This document shows, one piece after another, positions 53,903 through 63,638 of a stretch of DNA of 64,000 nt. The notes below the pieces were generated by a model, which worked only from the letters and a program-made list of their open reading frames with translations, did not search any database and was not told the DNA's origin. A program made the translations under genes and the position numbers. How positions within the stretch are numbered: the first letter of the stretch is position 1; the number at the start of each line of letters is the position of its first letter. This DNA is from Halorussus aquaticus (GTDB lineage Archaea > Halobacteriota > Halobacteria > Halobacteriales > Haladaptataceae): the NCBI RefSeq assembly GCF_024218795.1, contig NZ_CP100402.1, forward strand, positions 340,377-404,376, given 5' to 3'.

Positions 53903-55092
53903 ATGGAAGGGGAAGTATACCTCATAGAGGAGGCTGTTGAAAAATTAGAACAAGAACACGAGTTTGGAGGCGTGAGGATTCATTGGTATTGGGAGGTCAA
54001 AGAGGACCCAGATGTATTCAAGCACGCCTCTTCTTTCATTAGCGAATCCCTTGACGAAGAATATGGTGAACTTGTTTTTACTACTAAGGAAAATCCTTGT
54101 CATGAGTCTTGTATATCTCCCGATCAGGGAAGTAGGACCGACGAAGTCCCTTTTGAGCCGATAGAAAAGGTCGAACTCCCGGTAAATGATCTCAAAGCGG
54201 CGATTGATGGTCGGAGGGAAGGTGCGATTTTGCGTGATCATCTCTTAGCGGACGGCGGGAATAATAATGATTTTATACCTAATAATACTTGGAGCAAAAC
54301 TGAAGAGCATATTGAATCATATGAAGAAGCAAAGATTTTACCAGTGAGTTAGTACAGGATCTTTTGTCAGGAGATCTACAATCTCTTTGGATAGCCTCCC
54401 TTACTGATCGATCTACTTTTGGTACCGTAGAAGAGTTCTGGGAAATTGAGGATATAATACATTCAGCAGAGTTGTCTGACAATCCAAAAGACAATGCGTA
54501 TAGCGGACCTCTATTTGTATACAGTAGAAAAAGTCCCTCGTTGTTTGATGTGGAGGAATGGAGAAAAAGATTAGAGCCAAAGCAGGAGTCTGAAAATAGG
54601 GAAGAGCTTGTCCACCTTCGGTCCGAGATTAATGCGTTTTGGTCATATGATCGTCAGCTACGAAAGGCAGACGATGTGGTTGAGAAGATGAATGGAAATG
54701 GGTGGGAGAAAACGTGGCCCTCAAATTCGAGATACATTATAGCCCATGATGATGGAGGGATGGGGCCCCGTAAAGACAAAAAAGATACTGCAGTCCCTCA
54801 TCCAAAGGCAGTCGCGCCTGCTGCTCACTTAACTACTGACCAGTGGCACATCCGAGTATTCAAAATCGGAAATTCTGTGGATAGTGGTTTTAGTGCAGCT
54901 GGTCAAATTCATTTTGACCCGTGGCACCATGGATACATTAACCCCAACAATACAAATTGGCAAATCAGTACCGGTAGAGATTTCATTAAACAGGAATGGA
55001 CTGGGTATAATTTCAACACTCAGCTAGTTAAGGTTGGTAATTCAAGAGGGCCGAGCTATTTTGATGGGATGCCCGTTATGATTGAAAATTAA
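53903..55092 (+). pseudogene. AT-rich gene of unknown function split by one frameshift
   Basis: Two frames join into one protein of about 396 residues. The first (53903-54352) starts MEGEVYLIEEAVEKLEQEHE and reaches HIESYEEA. If one A is added to the AAA at 54331-54333, it reads on as AKDFTSELVQDLLSGDLQSL into the second frame. The C-terminal part contains WHIRVFKIGNSVDSGFSAAG, QIHFDPWHHGYINPNN and a repeated VKVGNSRGP-like element. I do not recognise it. The low GC and odd codon use differ sharply from neighbours, so it was probably acquired. It overlaps the next membrane gene by 11 bases. Confidence 0.6.
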
Positions 55093-55450
55093 TGTGGCCT
55101 TCAACGGACTTCATCAAAATGTGATTTACTACCCGTTTTTGGCCGGTTTAATCCACCTGCTACTTATATTATTATTATTTATTTTATTTGAGTATGATTC
55201 CAATGTCAGTACTAAAGTTAAGATTTGGATTGGTATTGGAATGATAGCTACTGGGATAGTTCCCACATTCTTATTCTCCTTATTCGGCCTTATTTCGCCT
55301 GTTATTTTCCTCCTGTTAGCTTTCTTACTAATGTTACGTGCAGAACTTGGTTCCGGTCTCGGTGAACCTTTAGGAGCAGTATATATCGGCCTATGGCCAT
55401 TATTTTTATTAGTTTACATTTTAGTTGGTGTTATAGAGTATATTATATAA
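55082..55450 (+). CDS. Four-helix membrane protein of the AT-rich module
   Basis: This 122-residue protein is almost entirely hydrophobic, with about four membrane helices (FLAGLIHLLLILLLFILF, IWIGIGMIATGIVPTFLFSL, SPVIFLLLAFLLML and LWPLFLLVYILVGVIEYII). It begins at a TTG inside the end of the preceding gene, so it is translationally coupled. It could be an anchor, pore or immunity protein for that gene, by position only. Bases 55451-55572 are AT-rich without a gene. Confidence 0.6.
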   Translation: MKINVAFNGLHQNVIYYPFLAGLIHLLLILLLFILFEYDSNVSTKVKIWIGIGMIATGIVPTFLFSLFGLISPVIFLLLAFLLMLRAELGSGLGEPLGAVYIGLWPLFLLVYILVGVIEYII

Positions 55451-55572
55451 TATATATTATAATATAAATAATTACAATTTATTTTTATAAGGTAGACGGT
55501 TGTGAAAGAAGTTTTTTGGAAGATCAAAATGGCGTCTTACGCTTGGATTAGCCAACGAAGTCCTCGCGAGTG

Positions 55573-55745
55573 TCAGCTATGAGGCGACCGCTACCGACGC
55601 TATCAACGACGCTGTCCCCGCCTCCGGTGGTCTCTTCGACTGTTAGTGGGAGAACTCAAGGTTTAGTCGCGGTGAGTGAAACAGACATGATTGGCGACGT
55701 TGGACCGCTCACGAAGGCCTACGGCCATCTAGCACGACTCAAAAT
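55573..55745 (+). repeat. Truncated winged-helix gene segment, copy 1
   Basis: This segment matches 57131-57400 and 59355-59604. It carries the tail of an upstream gene (EATATDAINDAVPA then LFDC and stop), the spacer GGAGAACTCAAGGTTTAG, then the beginning of the winged-helix gene (MIGDVGPLTKAYGHLARLK) before similarity stops. It is a dead duplicate. Bases 55746-55958 show nothing further. Confidence 0.65.
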
Positions 55746-55958
55746 GTGTACAATTCTGGGATTGATTCCTGTGGTTTTACGACCCGTGTTGGTGAATCAA
55801 TCAGATATAATTAACTGCCGTAGAACGAGATCATACAGAGTCGTTTTCACTCAGTGAGTGAATACCTAAGCGAATTCAAGGAAGGAATGAGATAGCTCTT
55901 TACTGGTGCTGATATAGGTCATAAAGTCTGATATGTGATTGGTTATATTATAGCGGAT

Positions 55959-56930
55959 ATGGATGTACCAGACGGAGGGAGTTCACGGCGGAATGTCCTC
56001 AAACTCACGGTTTCCCTTGGTACTAGTGGGCTTACGGCCCTCGCGGGTTGTTCTTCGCTTCAGTCAAGTATCGACTCTGGTTCGATGACAACGGCGCAAT
56101 CGAATACACAGATAGACTCAACGACCGCCGGTGATTCGTCGAGTCAATCTCAACCCCCCTTCTCCCACCAATTTCTCCAGTCTATTCAGAATCTAAGCTC
56201 TGAAGACGGTAGTGGATTTGGAACGAGTATCGTTTCTGTAGATTTATCAGATATACGCGAGTATGAAGAGAAAGTTGGCGGTACAGTCCTCATACCGTCC
56301 AAAAGAGGCTGGGACGAAGGTGCGGTTAACTTCGACATTGAGAACATCAAGGCATACGGCAGTAGCTTCCCCAAAGCGGAGGTCGCTGTTATTCGCTTCA
56401 AGCAACAAGCTTTCCGTGAAGCACTTGCAACCCGTGCCGCAAAGCAAGAAGAATACAAGAATTGGGAAATTTGGTCTGCTACAGAGGCAAAGGATGTCTA
56501 CGCCGTTCAGGAGGACACGGTTATTCGAATAGTAGGTGATGAATCCGTGAAACCTATACAGCGTGTAAAACGCCTACTTGTGGAGTATTCTGATGACAGC
56601 GATCAATTGTATACGAAAAATGTTGCATATGCAGACGTGGCTGACGCTGTTGCGGCCCCCTGGTCGATGGTAACCTCGGCCGTTCTCGACGACTTGTACC
56701 CGAAGGCTTCGTTCCTCGGCTCATCGTACCATTTTCCTGAACCGGGACGCATCAAAGTCGTGAGGGCACTTGGTTATCCGTCTGGCCAGAAGCCGGATAA
56801 AGAGAAAATCCGTAAAACGATGGCGGAGAACTCAGAACCCCTCAATGATCCCGTTGTGAAAGAAATGGGCGCGGCATTGGTAGCTTCCCAGACATTCGAT
56901 GTGGAAGACCTCTTCAACGTAGATCGCTAA
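55959..56930 (+). CDS. Tat-exported lipoprotein, 323 residues
   Basis: The N terminus contains a twin arginine (SSRRNVLKLTVSLG), a hydrophobic segment and a lipobox ALAGC, so the protein should be exported folded and lipid-anchored. A Ser/Thr/Gln-rich linker follows, then a folded domain of about 240 residues starting QFLQSIQNLSSEDGSGFGTS. No enzyme motif is seen. The ATG at 55959 (MDVPDGGSSRRN) is preferred over one eight codons upstream. Function unknown; it is transcribed alone. Confidence 0.75.
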   Translation: MDVPDGGSSRRNVLKLTVSLGTSGLTALAGCSSLQSSIDSGSMTTAQSNTQIDSTTAGDSSSQSQPPFSHQFLQSIQNLSSEDGSGFGTSIVSVDLSDIREYEEKVGGTVLIPSKRGWDEGAVNFDIENIKAYGSSFPKAEVAVIRFKQQAFREALATRAAKQEEYKNWEIWSATEAKDVYAVQEDTVIRIVGDESVKPIQRVKRLLVEYSDDSDQLYTKNVAYADVADAVAAPWSMVTSAVLDDLYPKASFLGSSYHFPEPGRIKVVRALGYPSGQKPDKEKIRKTMAENSEPLNDPVVKEMGAALVASQTFDVEDLFNVDR

Positions 56931-57130
56931 TCAGACATCAAATATCCATAATCCGCCGAAATCGCATAACGGTATTCTCGACCATCAAGCGCACAGCGTA
57001 GATTGCCAGTTTCGTATCGGTCAAGGTAGGCGAGTATCTCATCGGTCGTCTCGGGTTAGACAGCAACTCCTTCCCGTGACCGTCGTTCAGCCACGCGATT
57101 TTTGCCTCGGCGAACTGCATGCGGTGGGAC

Positions 57131-57400
57131 TCCCCGTGAGTGTCGGCTACGAAGTGGCGGCCACCACCGACACGATTAACGACGCTATCCCCGACTCCGC
57201 TAGTCGCTTCGACCACTAATAGGAGAACCCAAGGGTTAGTCCTGAAGAGTGACCAGAAACGGACCTGACTGGCGACGTTGGCCCGCTGACGAAGACCTAC
57301 GGCCATCCAGCACGACTCAGAATCGTTGAGACGGCGCTCGCCCATCCCGACCAAGCTTTCAACGTCCGTGAACTCGCCACTGAGTCCGACCTCGCTGTCT
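57131..57400 (+). repeat. Truncated winged-helix gene segment, copy 2
   Basis: This segment repeats the tail VGYEVAATTDTINDAIPDSA with a following stop, the linker, and TGDVGPLTKTYGHPARLRIV, ETALAHPDQAFNVRELATES. It then departs at LAVLD where the intact copy has LDESTVHQH. The ATG of the intact copy is replaced (CTGACTGGC), so it lacks a start. It is a dead duplicate of 59467-59811. Confidence 0.7.
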
Positions 57401-57849
57401 TAGATGCTCCCGCACTCTGGATGCGGGCAAGCGTATTCTCCGCAACTGCAAGCGAATCTACAGCTTCCATTTCGGGTCGCTCGCCTCAGGAAGGGAACAG
57501 TCTGCTTGAGATAAGAGAGCATCCGTTTCTATAGTCCCGTCCAATGCAGTCAGTGAAACCATGGTTCGGTGTAACCACTTGGTCAGGCGTCAACGCCAGC
57601 GCTTGCCGAGAATTGCACACGTCTTGCGAACCCCTGTGTGTACAATGGTCTCGACTGAGTGCGAACTGACCCGCCGACCGGCCTGATTGAGTCGGATCTT
57701 CGACCCTTCTTTAAATACTCATCCTGTTCCAGCAGGTCGAAAAGAACTAGGATTCCGAGTGGGCGTGTGTACAAATATGCGGCTTAGGATGAACGACCGA
57801 CGCGACCGGCGGGCGGTGATTTTTCACTCAGGCGACCGTCGGCTCATTC
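57401..57849. other. Stretch without a supported gene
   Basis: After the dead winged-helix copy, short frames include a Cys/Arg-rich stretch near 57400-57470 that could be debris of a mobile gene, but nothing is continuous enough to name. Bases 56938-57130 likewise carry a minus-strand tail (TLTDTKLAIYAVRLMVENTV) without a recognisable gene. A promoter for the DUF1989 gene should lie in the last 80 bases. Confidence 0.4.
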
Positions 57850-58485
57850 GTGGAGACCCATCGAATCCCACCGAAGAGCGGGAGTGCGTTCGGGGTCACC
57901 GCCGGGGAGACGTTTGAGGTCGTCACGCCGGAATCGCGACAGGTCGCCGACCTCGTGGCGTTCGTCCGCGACGACCCCGCGGAGAGGTTCGCCCAGTCGT
58001 ACACCCGCGACTGCAACGGTAAACTCCGCATCTCGACCGGAGACGCGCTCTACACGACGGCGGGCGAGAAGTTGCTTACCATCACCGAAGACGACTGCGG
58101 CGTCCACGACATCATGTTCGGCCCCTGCACCGACTGGATGCTCACCGACCGCCCGACCAGCGAGGGGTATCAGAACGAACCCGGCGGCTGTCGGGAAAAC
58201 CTCTCGCTGGCGCTCGACGCCTACGGCCTCGACACATCGGTCCCCGATACGATGAACCTCTTCCAGCACTCGACGGTCACCGATCAAGTGTATTTCGACG
58301 TGCGCGAGAGTCCCGCCGAGGCTGGCGACGCGGTGACGTTCCAAGCAGAGCGGGACGCGATAGTCGCGGTCTCGGCGTGTTCGGCGAAGGGCGTCGCCAG
58401 CGGAACCACGCTCACGCCCATCGACCTACGAACCCCCGACGGAACCGTTGTCGACCTCGCTTCCGTCCACGACGACCGGCCGTAA
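57850..58485 (+). CDS. DUF1989 (urea carboxylase-associated family) protein
   Basis: This is a 211-residue member of the DUF1989/urea-carboxylase-associated family. Visible hallmarks are the start METHRIPPKSG, the strand SRQVADLVAFVRDD, LRISTGDALYTTAGEKLLTI, and the metal-site-like CGVHDIMFGPC and NLFQHSTV with Cys and His. Members are found with urea amidolyase or guanidine-degrading genes and probably act on small amidine or amide compounds. The start is a GTG. It is 65 bases upstream of the YqcI/YcgG-type gene on the same strand, so they are likely co-transcribed. Confidence 0.85.
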   Translation: METHRIPPKSGSAFGVTAGETFEVVTPESRQVADLVAFVRDDPAERFAQSYTRDCNGKLRISTGDALYTTAGEKLLTITEDDCGVHDIMFGPCTDWMLTDRPTSEGYQNEPGGCRENLSLALDAYGLDTSVPDTMNLFQHSTVTDQVYFDVRESPAEAGDAVTFQAERDAIVAVSACSAKGVASGTTLTPIDLRTPDGTVVDLASVHDDRP

Positions 58486-58550
58486 GCCATCGTCCTCGCG
58501 GCCCGGTTCGACGGGCAGGAGTTTAATCAGTCGCCTACTCTAGTACGGTT

Positions 58551-59291
58551 GTGAGCAGTCTTCAGACGAAATTTCAGATCGAGTCCGCCATCGACGACGG
58601 ACTCGCGGAGTGGAAGACCCACCGCTACCGCGCGTTTCACGAGACGATGACCGACGAGGAGATGCCGTATCCCTGCTACTTCGCAGTCGACGCCCACCAA
58701 GAAGGCGACCTCCGGTACCTGTTCGCGCCCGCCGCGACCACGGAGGCCGGGAAGAAAACGGTCGCCGACGGACTCGCGGACTACCTCGACGAAGCGCCGG
58801 ACATCGCCGACGTCACCGCGCTAGCCATCTTCTTCGAACCGCAGGAGGAAGAACACTCGGTCGCGGAGTACCGAGACGAGGTTTGGGAGCTTCTCGCGTA
58901 CCTCCACCGTCACGACCCGGAGCCGTGGCCCGAGGACGTACCGAGCGACCCCACCGACACCAAATGGGAGTTCTGTTACGCTGGCGAACCGATGTTCGTG
59001 GTGGCCCGCACGCCAGCCTACGAGCGTCGTCACAGCAGGTACACGCCCCACGGTCTCGAACTCACGGTGCAGCCGAGGTGGGTGTTCGACGGACTCGGGG
59101 GTGACACCGAGGCGGGTCAACGCGCCCGCCGAATCATCCGCGAGCAACTCGCCGACTACGACGACGTTCCTCGACACCCGGACATCGGCGACTACGGCGA
59201 CCCGGACGTCCACGAGTGGGAGCAGTACGTGCTTCCGGACTCGAACGACGAGCGGTTTGACGAGTTTCCCGTCTCCGACTGGACCGCCTGA
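58551..59291 (+). CDS. YqcI/YcgG (GntA-like) family protein
   Basis: This is a 246-residue member of the YqcI/YcgG family, some of whose members are heme-dependent N-hydroxylases of guanidino compounds. The pattern is MPYPCYFAVDAHQEGDLRY, then LAIFFEPQEEEHSVAEYRDE, VWELLAYLHRHDPEPWPEDV and MFVVARTPAYERRHSRYTPH with the conserved Cys, His and Arg residues. The start is a GTG (MSSLQTKFQ). The nearby DUF1989 gene supports a nitrogen-compound function. The substrate is not known. Confidence 0.8.
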   Translation: MSSLQTKFQIESAIDDGLAEWKTHRYRAFHETMTDEEMPYPCYFAVDAHQEGDLRYLFAPAATTEAGKKTVADGLADYLDEAPDIADVTALAIFFEPQEEEHSVAEYRDEVWELLAYLHRHDPEPWPEDVPSDPTDTKWEFCYAGEPMFVVARTPAYERRHSRYTPHGLELTVQPRWVFDGLGGDTEAGQRARRIIREQLADYDDVPRHPDIGDYGDPDVHEWEQYVLPDSNDERFDEFPVSDWTA

Positions 59292-59354
59292 CGTGCCTTT
59301 GGATGAGGGATTTGTATGCCCGTCCACTTTTGGTAGTGAACAATGGCTCTCGCC

Positions 59355-59604
59355 TGTACTCGTCCCCGAGGTGGCCGCTACCGACGCTATCTCCAACTCC
59401 AGCAGTCTCTTCGACCCTCGGTAGGAGAACCCAAGGTTTAGTCGCGGTGAGTGACCAGAAACGGATATGACTGGTGACGCTGGCCCGCTAACGAAGACCT
59501 ACGGCCATCCAGCACGACTCAGAATCGTTGAGACCGCGCTCGCCCATCCCGACCAAGCGTTCAACGTCCGAGAACTCGCCACTGAGTCCGACCTCGACGA
59601 GTCA
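59355..59604 (+). repeat. Winged-helix gene segment, copy 3 (intact member)
   Basis: This is the third copy of the segment at 55573 and 57131: tail EVAATDAISNSSSLFDPR with stop, linker, and the first half of the intact winged-helix gene at 59467-59811. The upstream gene whose tail is repeated is nowhere complete in the window. Confidence 0.7.
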
Positions 59605-59811
59605 ACCGTCCATCAACACAAAGACTTCCTCGTTGATCTCGGCATCCTTGACCGCGTTTCCCTCGGCCGCATCGACGGCTACCAATTAGCCGACTCGGAG
59701 CTTGCTCGGGTCGGTCAAGAATGGCGAAACCTCCATCACGACCGACTCAACGCCCTCGAGAACGACACCGAAACCGCCATCGAAGACTTCTACGGCGTTG
59801 CAAAACCATAG
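59467..59811 (+). CDS. MarR/ArsR-like winged-helix regulator
   Basis: This is a 114-residue DNA-binding protein: LTKTYGHPARLRIVETALA as first helix, FNVRELATESDLDESTVHQH as helix-turn-helix, DFLVDLGILDRV and a wing IDGYQLADSE, then an acidic C-terminal helix. It is the only complete member of three copies within 4 kb. Four bases of its ATG region differ from copy 2, where the start is lost. Family expansion of this kind is common for haloarchaeal small regulators, but its target is unknown. Confidence 0.8.
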   Translation: MTGDAGPLTKTYGHPARLRIVETALAHPDQAFNVRELATESDLDESTVHQHKDFLVDLGILDRVSLGRIDGYQLADSELARVGQEWRNLHHDRLNALENDTETAIEDFYGVAKP

Positions 59812-59871
59812 CGCGCAGTCCCTCCACTCAGTAAGGAAACACCCCAACCGAACAAGTACACCCAATACATC

Positions 59872-59965
59872 GTTCCAGACGTACCCGAGTAGGGTTGAAG
59901 CACGCGCCGGACGACGAACTGGTAGGTACTGTCGAGTTCCAGACGCACCCGAGTAGGGCTGAGGC
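59872..59965 (+). CRISPR. Two-repeat mini-CRISPR with a variant repeat
   Basis: Two 30-bp repeats at 59872-59901 and 59936-59965 enclose one 34-bp spacer. They share the GTTCCAGACG head and GTTGAAGC-type tail of the main arrays, but the centre is ACCC-GAGTA-GGGT in place of the main CCC-TTGTGGGG, keeping a hairpin stem. The second repeat has a changed tail (GGCTGAGGC). No leader or cas gene is nearby. The rest of 59812-60281 shows no gene; a TATA-like TTTATATAC lies at 60251-60259. Confidence 0.75.
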
Positions 59966-60281
59966 CACATCATCGGCACGTGCCCGTGGGTTCTGGGCGG
60001 TCCCATCCAGTTTATACACGGTTCTGAGCCAACGGACTCGGTGTCGTTGGTTCCTGTATCGCTTATTTTTTCAAATTTGGGTTCAGAGCGTGTTTCGTCG
60101 AGCGCGCGGCCCATCCAACTGCTGGATGGGGGTCGCTTCTGTCGTGCCTTCTCTAATGGTCGACGGTGGAAAAGCAGAAAATCAATCGGCGATTGAGATT
60201 GAATAGTAATGTTGGAACTCTTTGAAGGAAGCTATCTCCGCTTGGAAGGTTTTTATATACAAGGGTGTGAAAAGCCATCAA

Positions 60282-61501
60282 ATGCCCGACGACTATGCAG
60301 GACTGGTCATTGAACGCCTTTCCGATACAGAGCTTCTCGTAGTAAGGCGGATGGGTAGCGAAGTGCGAGTGGCGAATTTCGTCCCTCACGAATCAGAATA
60401 CGACTCGGTTCAACTGGGCGATGTCGTTGAGATAGAAGCGCAACAAACCGGTGATGACCGCGCTATCGATATAGATTCTCGAAACGGATTTTCTTCTGGT
60501 AACATCGCAGCTGTCGTTGAGGATACATTTGATGGAATAGCTATCGTTCGACATAATCAAGGCCTCTCAACGGTAACCCGTGTTCCTGAAGACGTCAACG
60601 AGGGCGAAACGATAGCCGTCACTGGCGCATGGACGTATCATGACACCCTTTCACCCAGCCCACCTAATATAGACGATCTTACTTCTGAATCAGATACTGA
60701 CACTGACGACTATGAATGGCGATATGACGGTGACATTACCGTTACGTTAGACGATCTCGGTGGTCTTGACCATGTCAAGCGTACACTCAGAGAACAGGTT
60801 ATTCGGCCGCTTTCCGACGAAAACGACGGGCTACGGAATACTCTTAATATCACGCTCTCTCAAGGGCTACTCTTTCATGGACCTGCGGGAACGGGGAAAA
60901 CTCGAACTGCAAAGGCGGTAACTAACCATGTTGACGGTGATCTCTTTATCGTTGACGGTCCAGAACTTGTTAGTAAGTACTACGGTGAGACCGAACGCCA
61001 AATCCGGGATGTGTTTCAGGAAGCCGAGCAAGCTGCAGACGATACTGGGAACGTGAGTATTATTTTCTTTGATGAACTTGATAGCATGGCTCCATCCCGC
61101 GGACAGGCGGACGAGACTGAGCGTCGAATAGTCGCCCAATTGCTCTCCGAACTAGACGGATTCGACGAACGCGGTGATATCATTGTTATCGGTGCAACCA
61201 ATCTCGTCGATGAGATTGACCAAGCAATACTTCGCCCTGGACGGTTCGATACTCGCTGAAGTTCTCTAAACCTGAATTGGAAGCCCGTAAAGATATCCTC
61301 CAGATTAGCCTCAATGAGACACCTATCTCTGATGACGTAAATATCTCTGATATCGCTAAGAAAACTGATGACTTCTCGGGTGCTGATTTGGCTGCTGTCG
61401 TCAAGCAAGCAAAATATCTAGCACTTCGAGACGGAACAGATACCGTCCGAATGGAACACTTTAGCATAAGTGTAGCCCGCCGAGCGGAGGCACAAACATG
61501 A
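60282..61501 (+). pseudogene. CDC48-like AAA ATPase split by one frameshift
   Basis: This is an AAA+ ATPase of about 406 residues with a beta-rich N domain (LVIERLSDTELLVVRRMG) and one AAA module. The module has Walker A GLLFHGPAGTGKTRTAK, the pore-loop-like VSKYYGETERQIRDVF, Walker B VSIIFFDELDSMAP, sensor ATNLVDEIDQAILRPGRFD and its C-terminal lid DDFSGADLAAVVKQAKYL. The frame stops at 61259, but adding one C near 61256 joins RPGRFDTR to LKFSKPELEARKDILQ. The ATG at 60282 sits about 27 bases after a TATA box, so it is leaderless. It overlaps the next gene by four bases. Confidence 0.75.
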
Positions 61502-62723
61502 ATCTCTCTGGACTCCGGAACTATTGGCGACAATGGTGGTTCGGACAAGCATCGGGCGACCCTTCAAGCGAAGATGGCCATCAGTTCCCGCAACTTCGTG
61601 AATTCGTCTATATTGATCAACGAAGTGTTCAGAGCCTCCTGGCGTCGACGGATTCTGGGCGAGTTGCAGCCGAACAGACAAACCGTGAGAGCAACGTCAA
61701 CACGAGCAAACACAATGCAAACGCTGGCGCAGGTGCTGGCCTGTAAACGTTAGTGCAGGGACGAAACGCATCTCAAAGGAGAGTACTGAGACAGAGAACG
61801 TGTACTCGTTTGATTTAATTCAGTCGAAGTTCACACGTCTCTACGAACATGAGAAGATTGTGCCAAAGATTTCGCTTGCTCAAGACAATACATATGACTT
61901 ACAGAATAGCCTTGGGCTATCGGAGTTAAATCGTGGGGCTGTTCTAGAAATTCGCGGGATTATCCGACTTCACCCCTTGTACAGAGTGTACCGAGCTATC
62001 GAGTACATCAACACTGCTGCTCCCGAGGAAAGTATCATAGCTCAGGAAGACTTACAAGTCATTGAAGAAAGCCTTGGTGACAAGATTCCTGTTGAGATTG
62101 AAGTTGATGGCCTCTCGTTGGACGACGGTGGAAATATTCGCAGGGATTCTGAGGGAGATACATTCAATATTGTGACGTTACTTGATGAAACAGAGTTATG
62201 GACTGAGCCCATCCAGACATTGGCATCCAGTAAGCAGTTCCGGGTATTCTGTCGCGTTGAAGCTGTCCAGTCCAATTGGTATCCGATGAAGCTGGTTCGG
62301 GTGTTAGAGAGTATTTCGGACGATCTTGCTGAAGAATACAATACAGAACTTGAAGGTCGGTTGCAGGCGGCAATAGATGCCTTTGAAGCAAGTGTTGAGG
62401 CGTCGAGTAAGACATCGGAAGTTGACGAGCAGAAAGTTCAGAATTTCGTGGAGTTCCTTGTTGAGAAAGCCAATACCTCTGTCAATGATGACCAAGTAGA
62501 TGAAGTCGTAGATAGGGCAATCAATGCGTACTCACCAGAAGCGATAGTCGCATTTGAGCAGGAGGTTGAACTCCTGAAAGAGACGTATAAAGCATTTACG
62601 GAGGTTTTGTCTGAGAATTTTTCTCGGATAATCCTTCTTCTCTACGGTCGGAATTCCATCAAAACCAAACCTCTCAGCCACAGTCTACTGACTATTCAGA
62701 ACGGGACTTCACGGCGCACTTAG
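61498..62723 (+). pseudogene. DUF6414-like protein split by one frameshift
   Basis: The first frame (61498-61746) reads REFVYIDQRSVQSLLASTDS and a Gly/Ala-rich NANAGAGAGL, then stops. The second, open from about 61746, continues VNVSAGTKRISKESTETENV, YSFDLIQSKFTRLYEHEKIV and a large helical domain. The join needs one extra base near 61742. The pattern recalls the proteins annotated DUF6414, which begin with a similar FVYLDxxxVxSLLA motif; that assignment is tentative. It is translationally coupled to the AAA ATPase, so the pair may act together. Confidence 0.6.
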
Positions 62724-62891
62724 AAGTGAACGTTATCGGAATCTATTGGTGAATAGTATTCTGTTTTTCTTCAGCGTCTGATTTTTGAGCGGAGCGATGG
62801 GAGCGTGATTCGAGACTTCTGTACAAATGTTTGTTTGCTATGCTCTCGCCGACACCTTTAGTAATACTGGAAACCCTATGTACAACTAAGA

Positions 62892-63200
62892 ATGACAAGT
62901 AACACTCGGAACCCTGAAATCGTACGTGTCTCCCAGAAGGGCCAAGCGACGATTCCGAAAGCCCTCCGGGAGAAGTTCGGTATCGAGACGCCCGGTGAGG
63001 TGTTCGTCTACGAGGAAGGCGACTGCATCGTCATTGAGCCTATCCCCTCGCTTGATGAACTCCACGGTATCCACGCTGGCGACCACGAAGCGGGCGAGGT
63101 GCTAGAGAAGGTGCGCGAGTTGAAGGACGATGAGCAACGTCGCGAGGAGGAGCGCGCGGAGCGCCTCCGACCGTCTGCTGACGAGAACGGTGACGAATGA
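62892..63200 (+). CDS. AbrB-type antitoxin (VapB-like)
   Basis: This is a 102-residue protein with an N-terminal SpoVT/AbrB swapped-hairpin DNA-binding domain: VRVSQKGQATIPKALREKFG, IETPGEVFVYEEGDCIVIEP. The C-terminal 50 residues are a charged helix that should wrap the toxin. It overlaps the following PIN gene by four bases, the normal antitoxin-toxin coupling, and probably represses its own promoter. The gene itself is intact although the toxin is frameshifted. Confidence 0.85.
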   Translation: MTSNTRNPEIVRVSQKGQATIPKALREKFGIETPGEVFVYEEGDCIVIEPIPSLDELHGIHAGDHEAGEVLEKVRELKDDEQRREEERAERLRPSADENGDE

Positions 63201-63638
63201 CCGACGCGTACGTCTTCGACACCGAAGCCCTCATCGCATTTCTCTATGACGAACCCGGCCACGAGATCGTCGCTGACCTGCTGGCCGACGTCTTCGAGAC
63301 CGCCGCCGAGGGCTATCTCGCCGAGGCGAACGCCAGTGAAGTATTCTATCTCGTCGCCCGTTTCGAGGGAACTGACGACGATACGCCGACTGACGCATCG
63401 CTCCTTGCGGCCGACCGAGACCTCCGTGCCCTCGAGCGTCGTGGCCTGGGGCATCGAGCGGGCGGACTGGCGGCTCGCTGGCGAACTGAAGGCCGATGGT
63501 CATATCTCGCTCGCCGACGCTCACGCGGTTGCGCTGGCCCACGAACGGGATGCAACGCTCGTCGCTGGAGCAGACGATGATTTCGAGGACCTTCCAATAG
63601 ATATCGAACTACTCCGCTTCCGAGATCAGGGTGTTTGA
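63197..63638 (+). pseudogene. PIN-domain (VapC-like) toxin with a frameshift
   Basis: The first frame gives MTDAYVFDTEALIAFLYDEP, EANASEVFYLVARFE and AADRDLRALERRGLG; the second continues IERADWRLAGELKADGHISL, ADAHAVALAHERDATLVAGA and DDDFEDLPIDIELLRF. The shift is in the GGGG near 63448-63451; removing one G restores a normal PIN ribonuclease with its Asp/Glu set. As given, the toxin is truncated. Bases 63639-63961 contain no gene. Confidence 0.75.

Noticed and set aside
55573..59811. An insertion sequence as the source of the three repeated segments
   Set aside because: There is no transposase frame, terminal inverted repeat or target duplication that I can identify at the copies.
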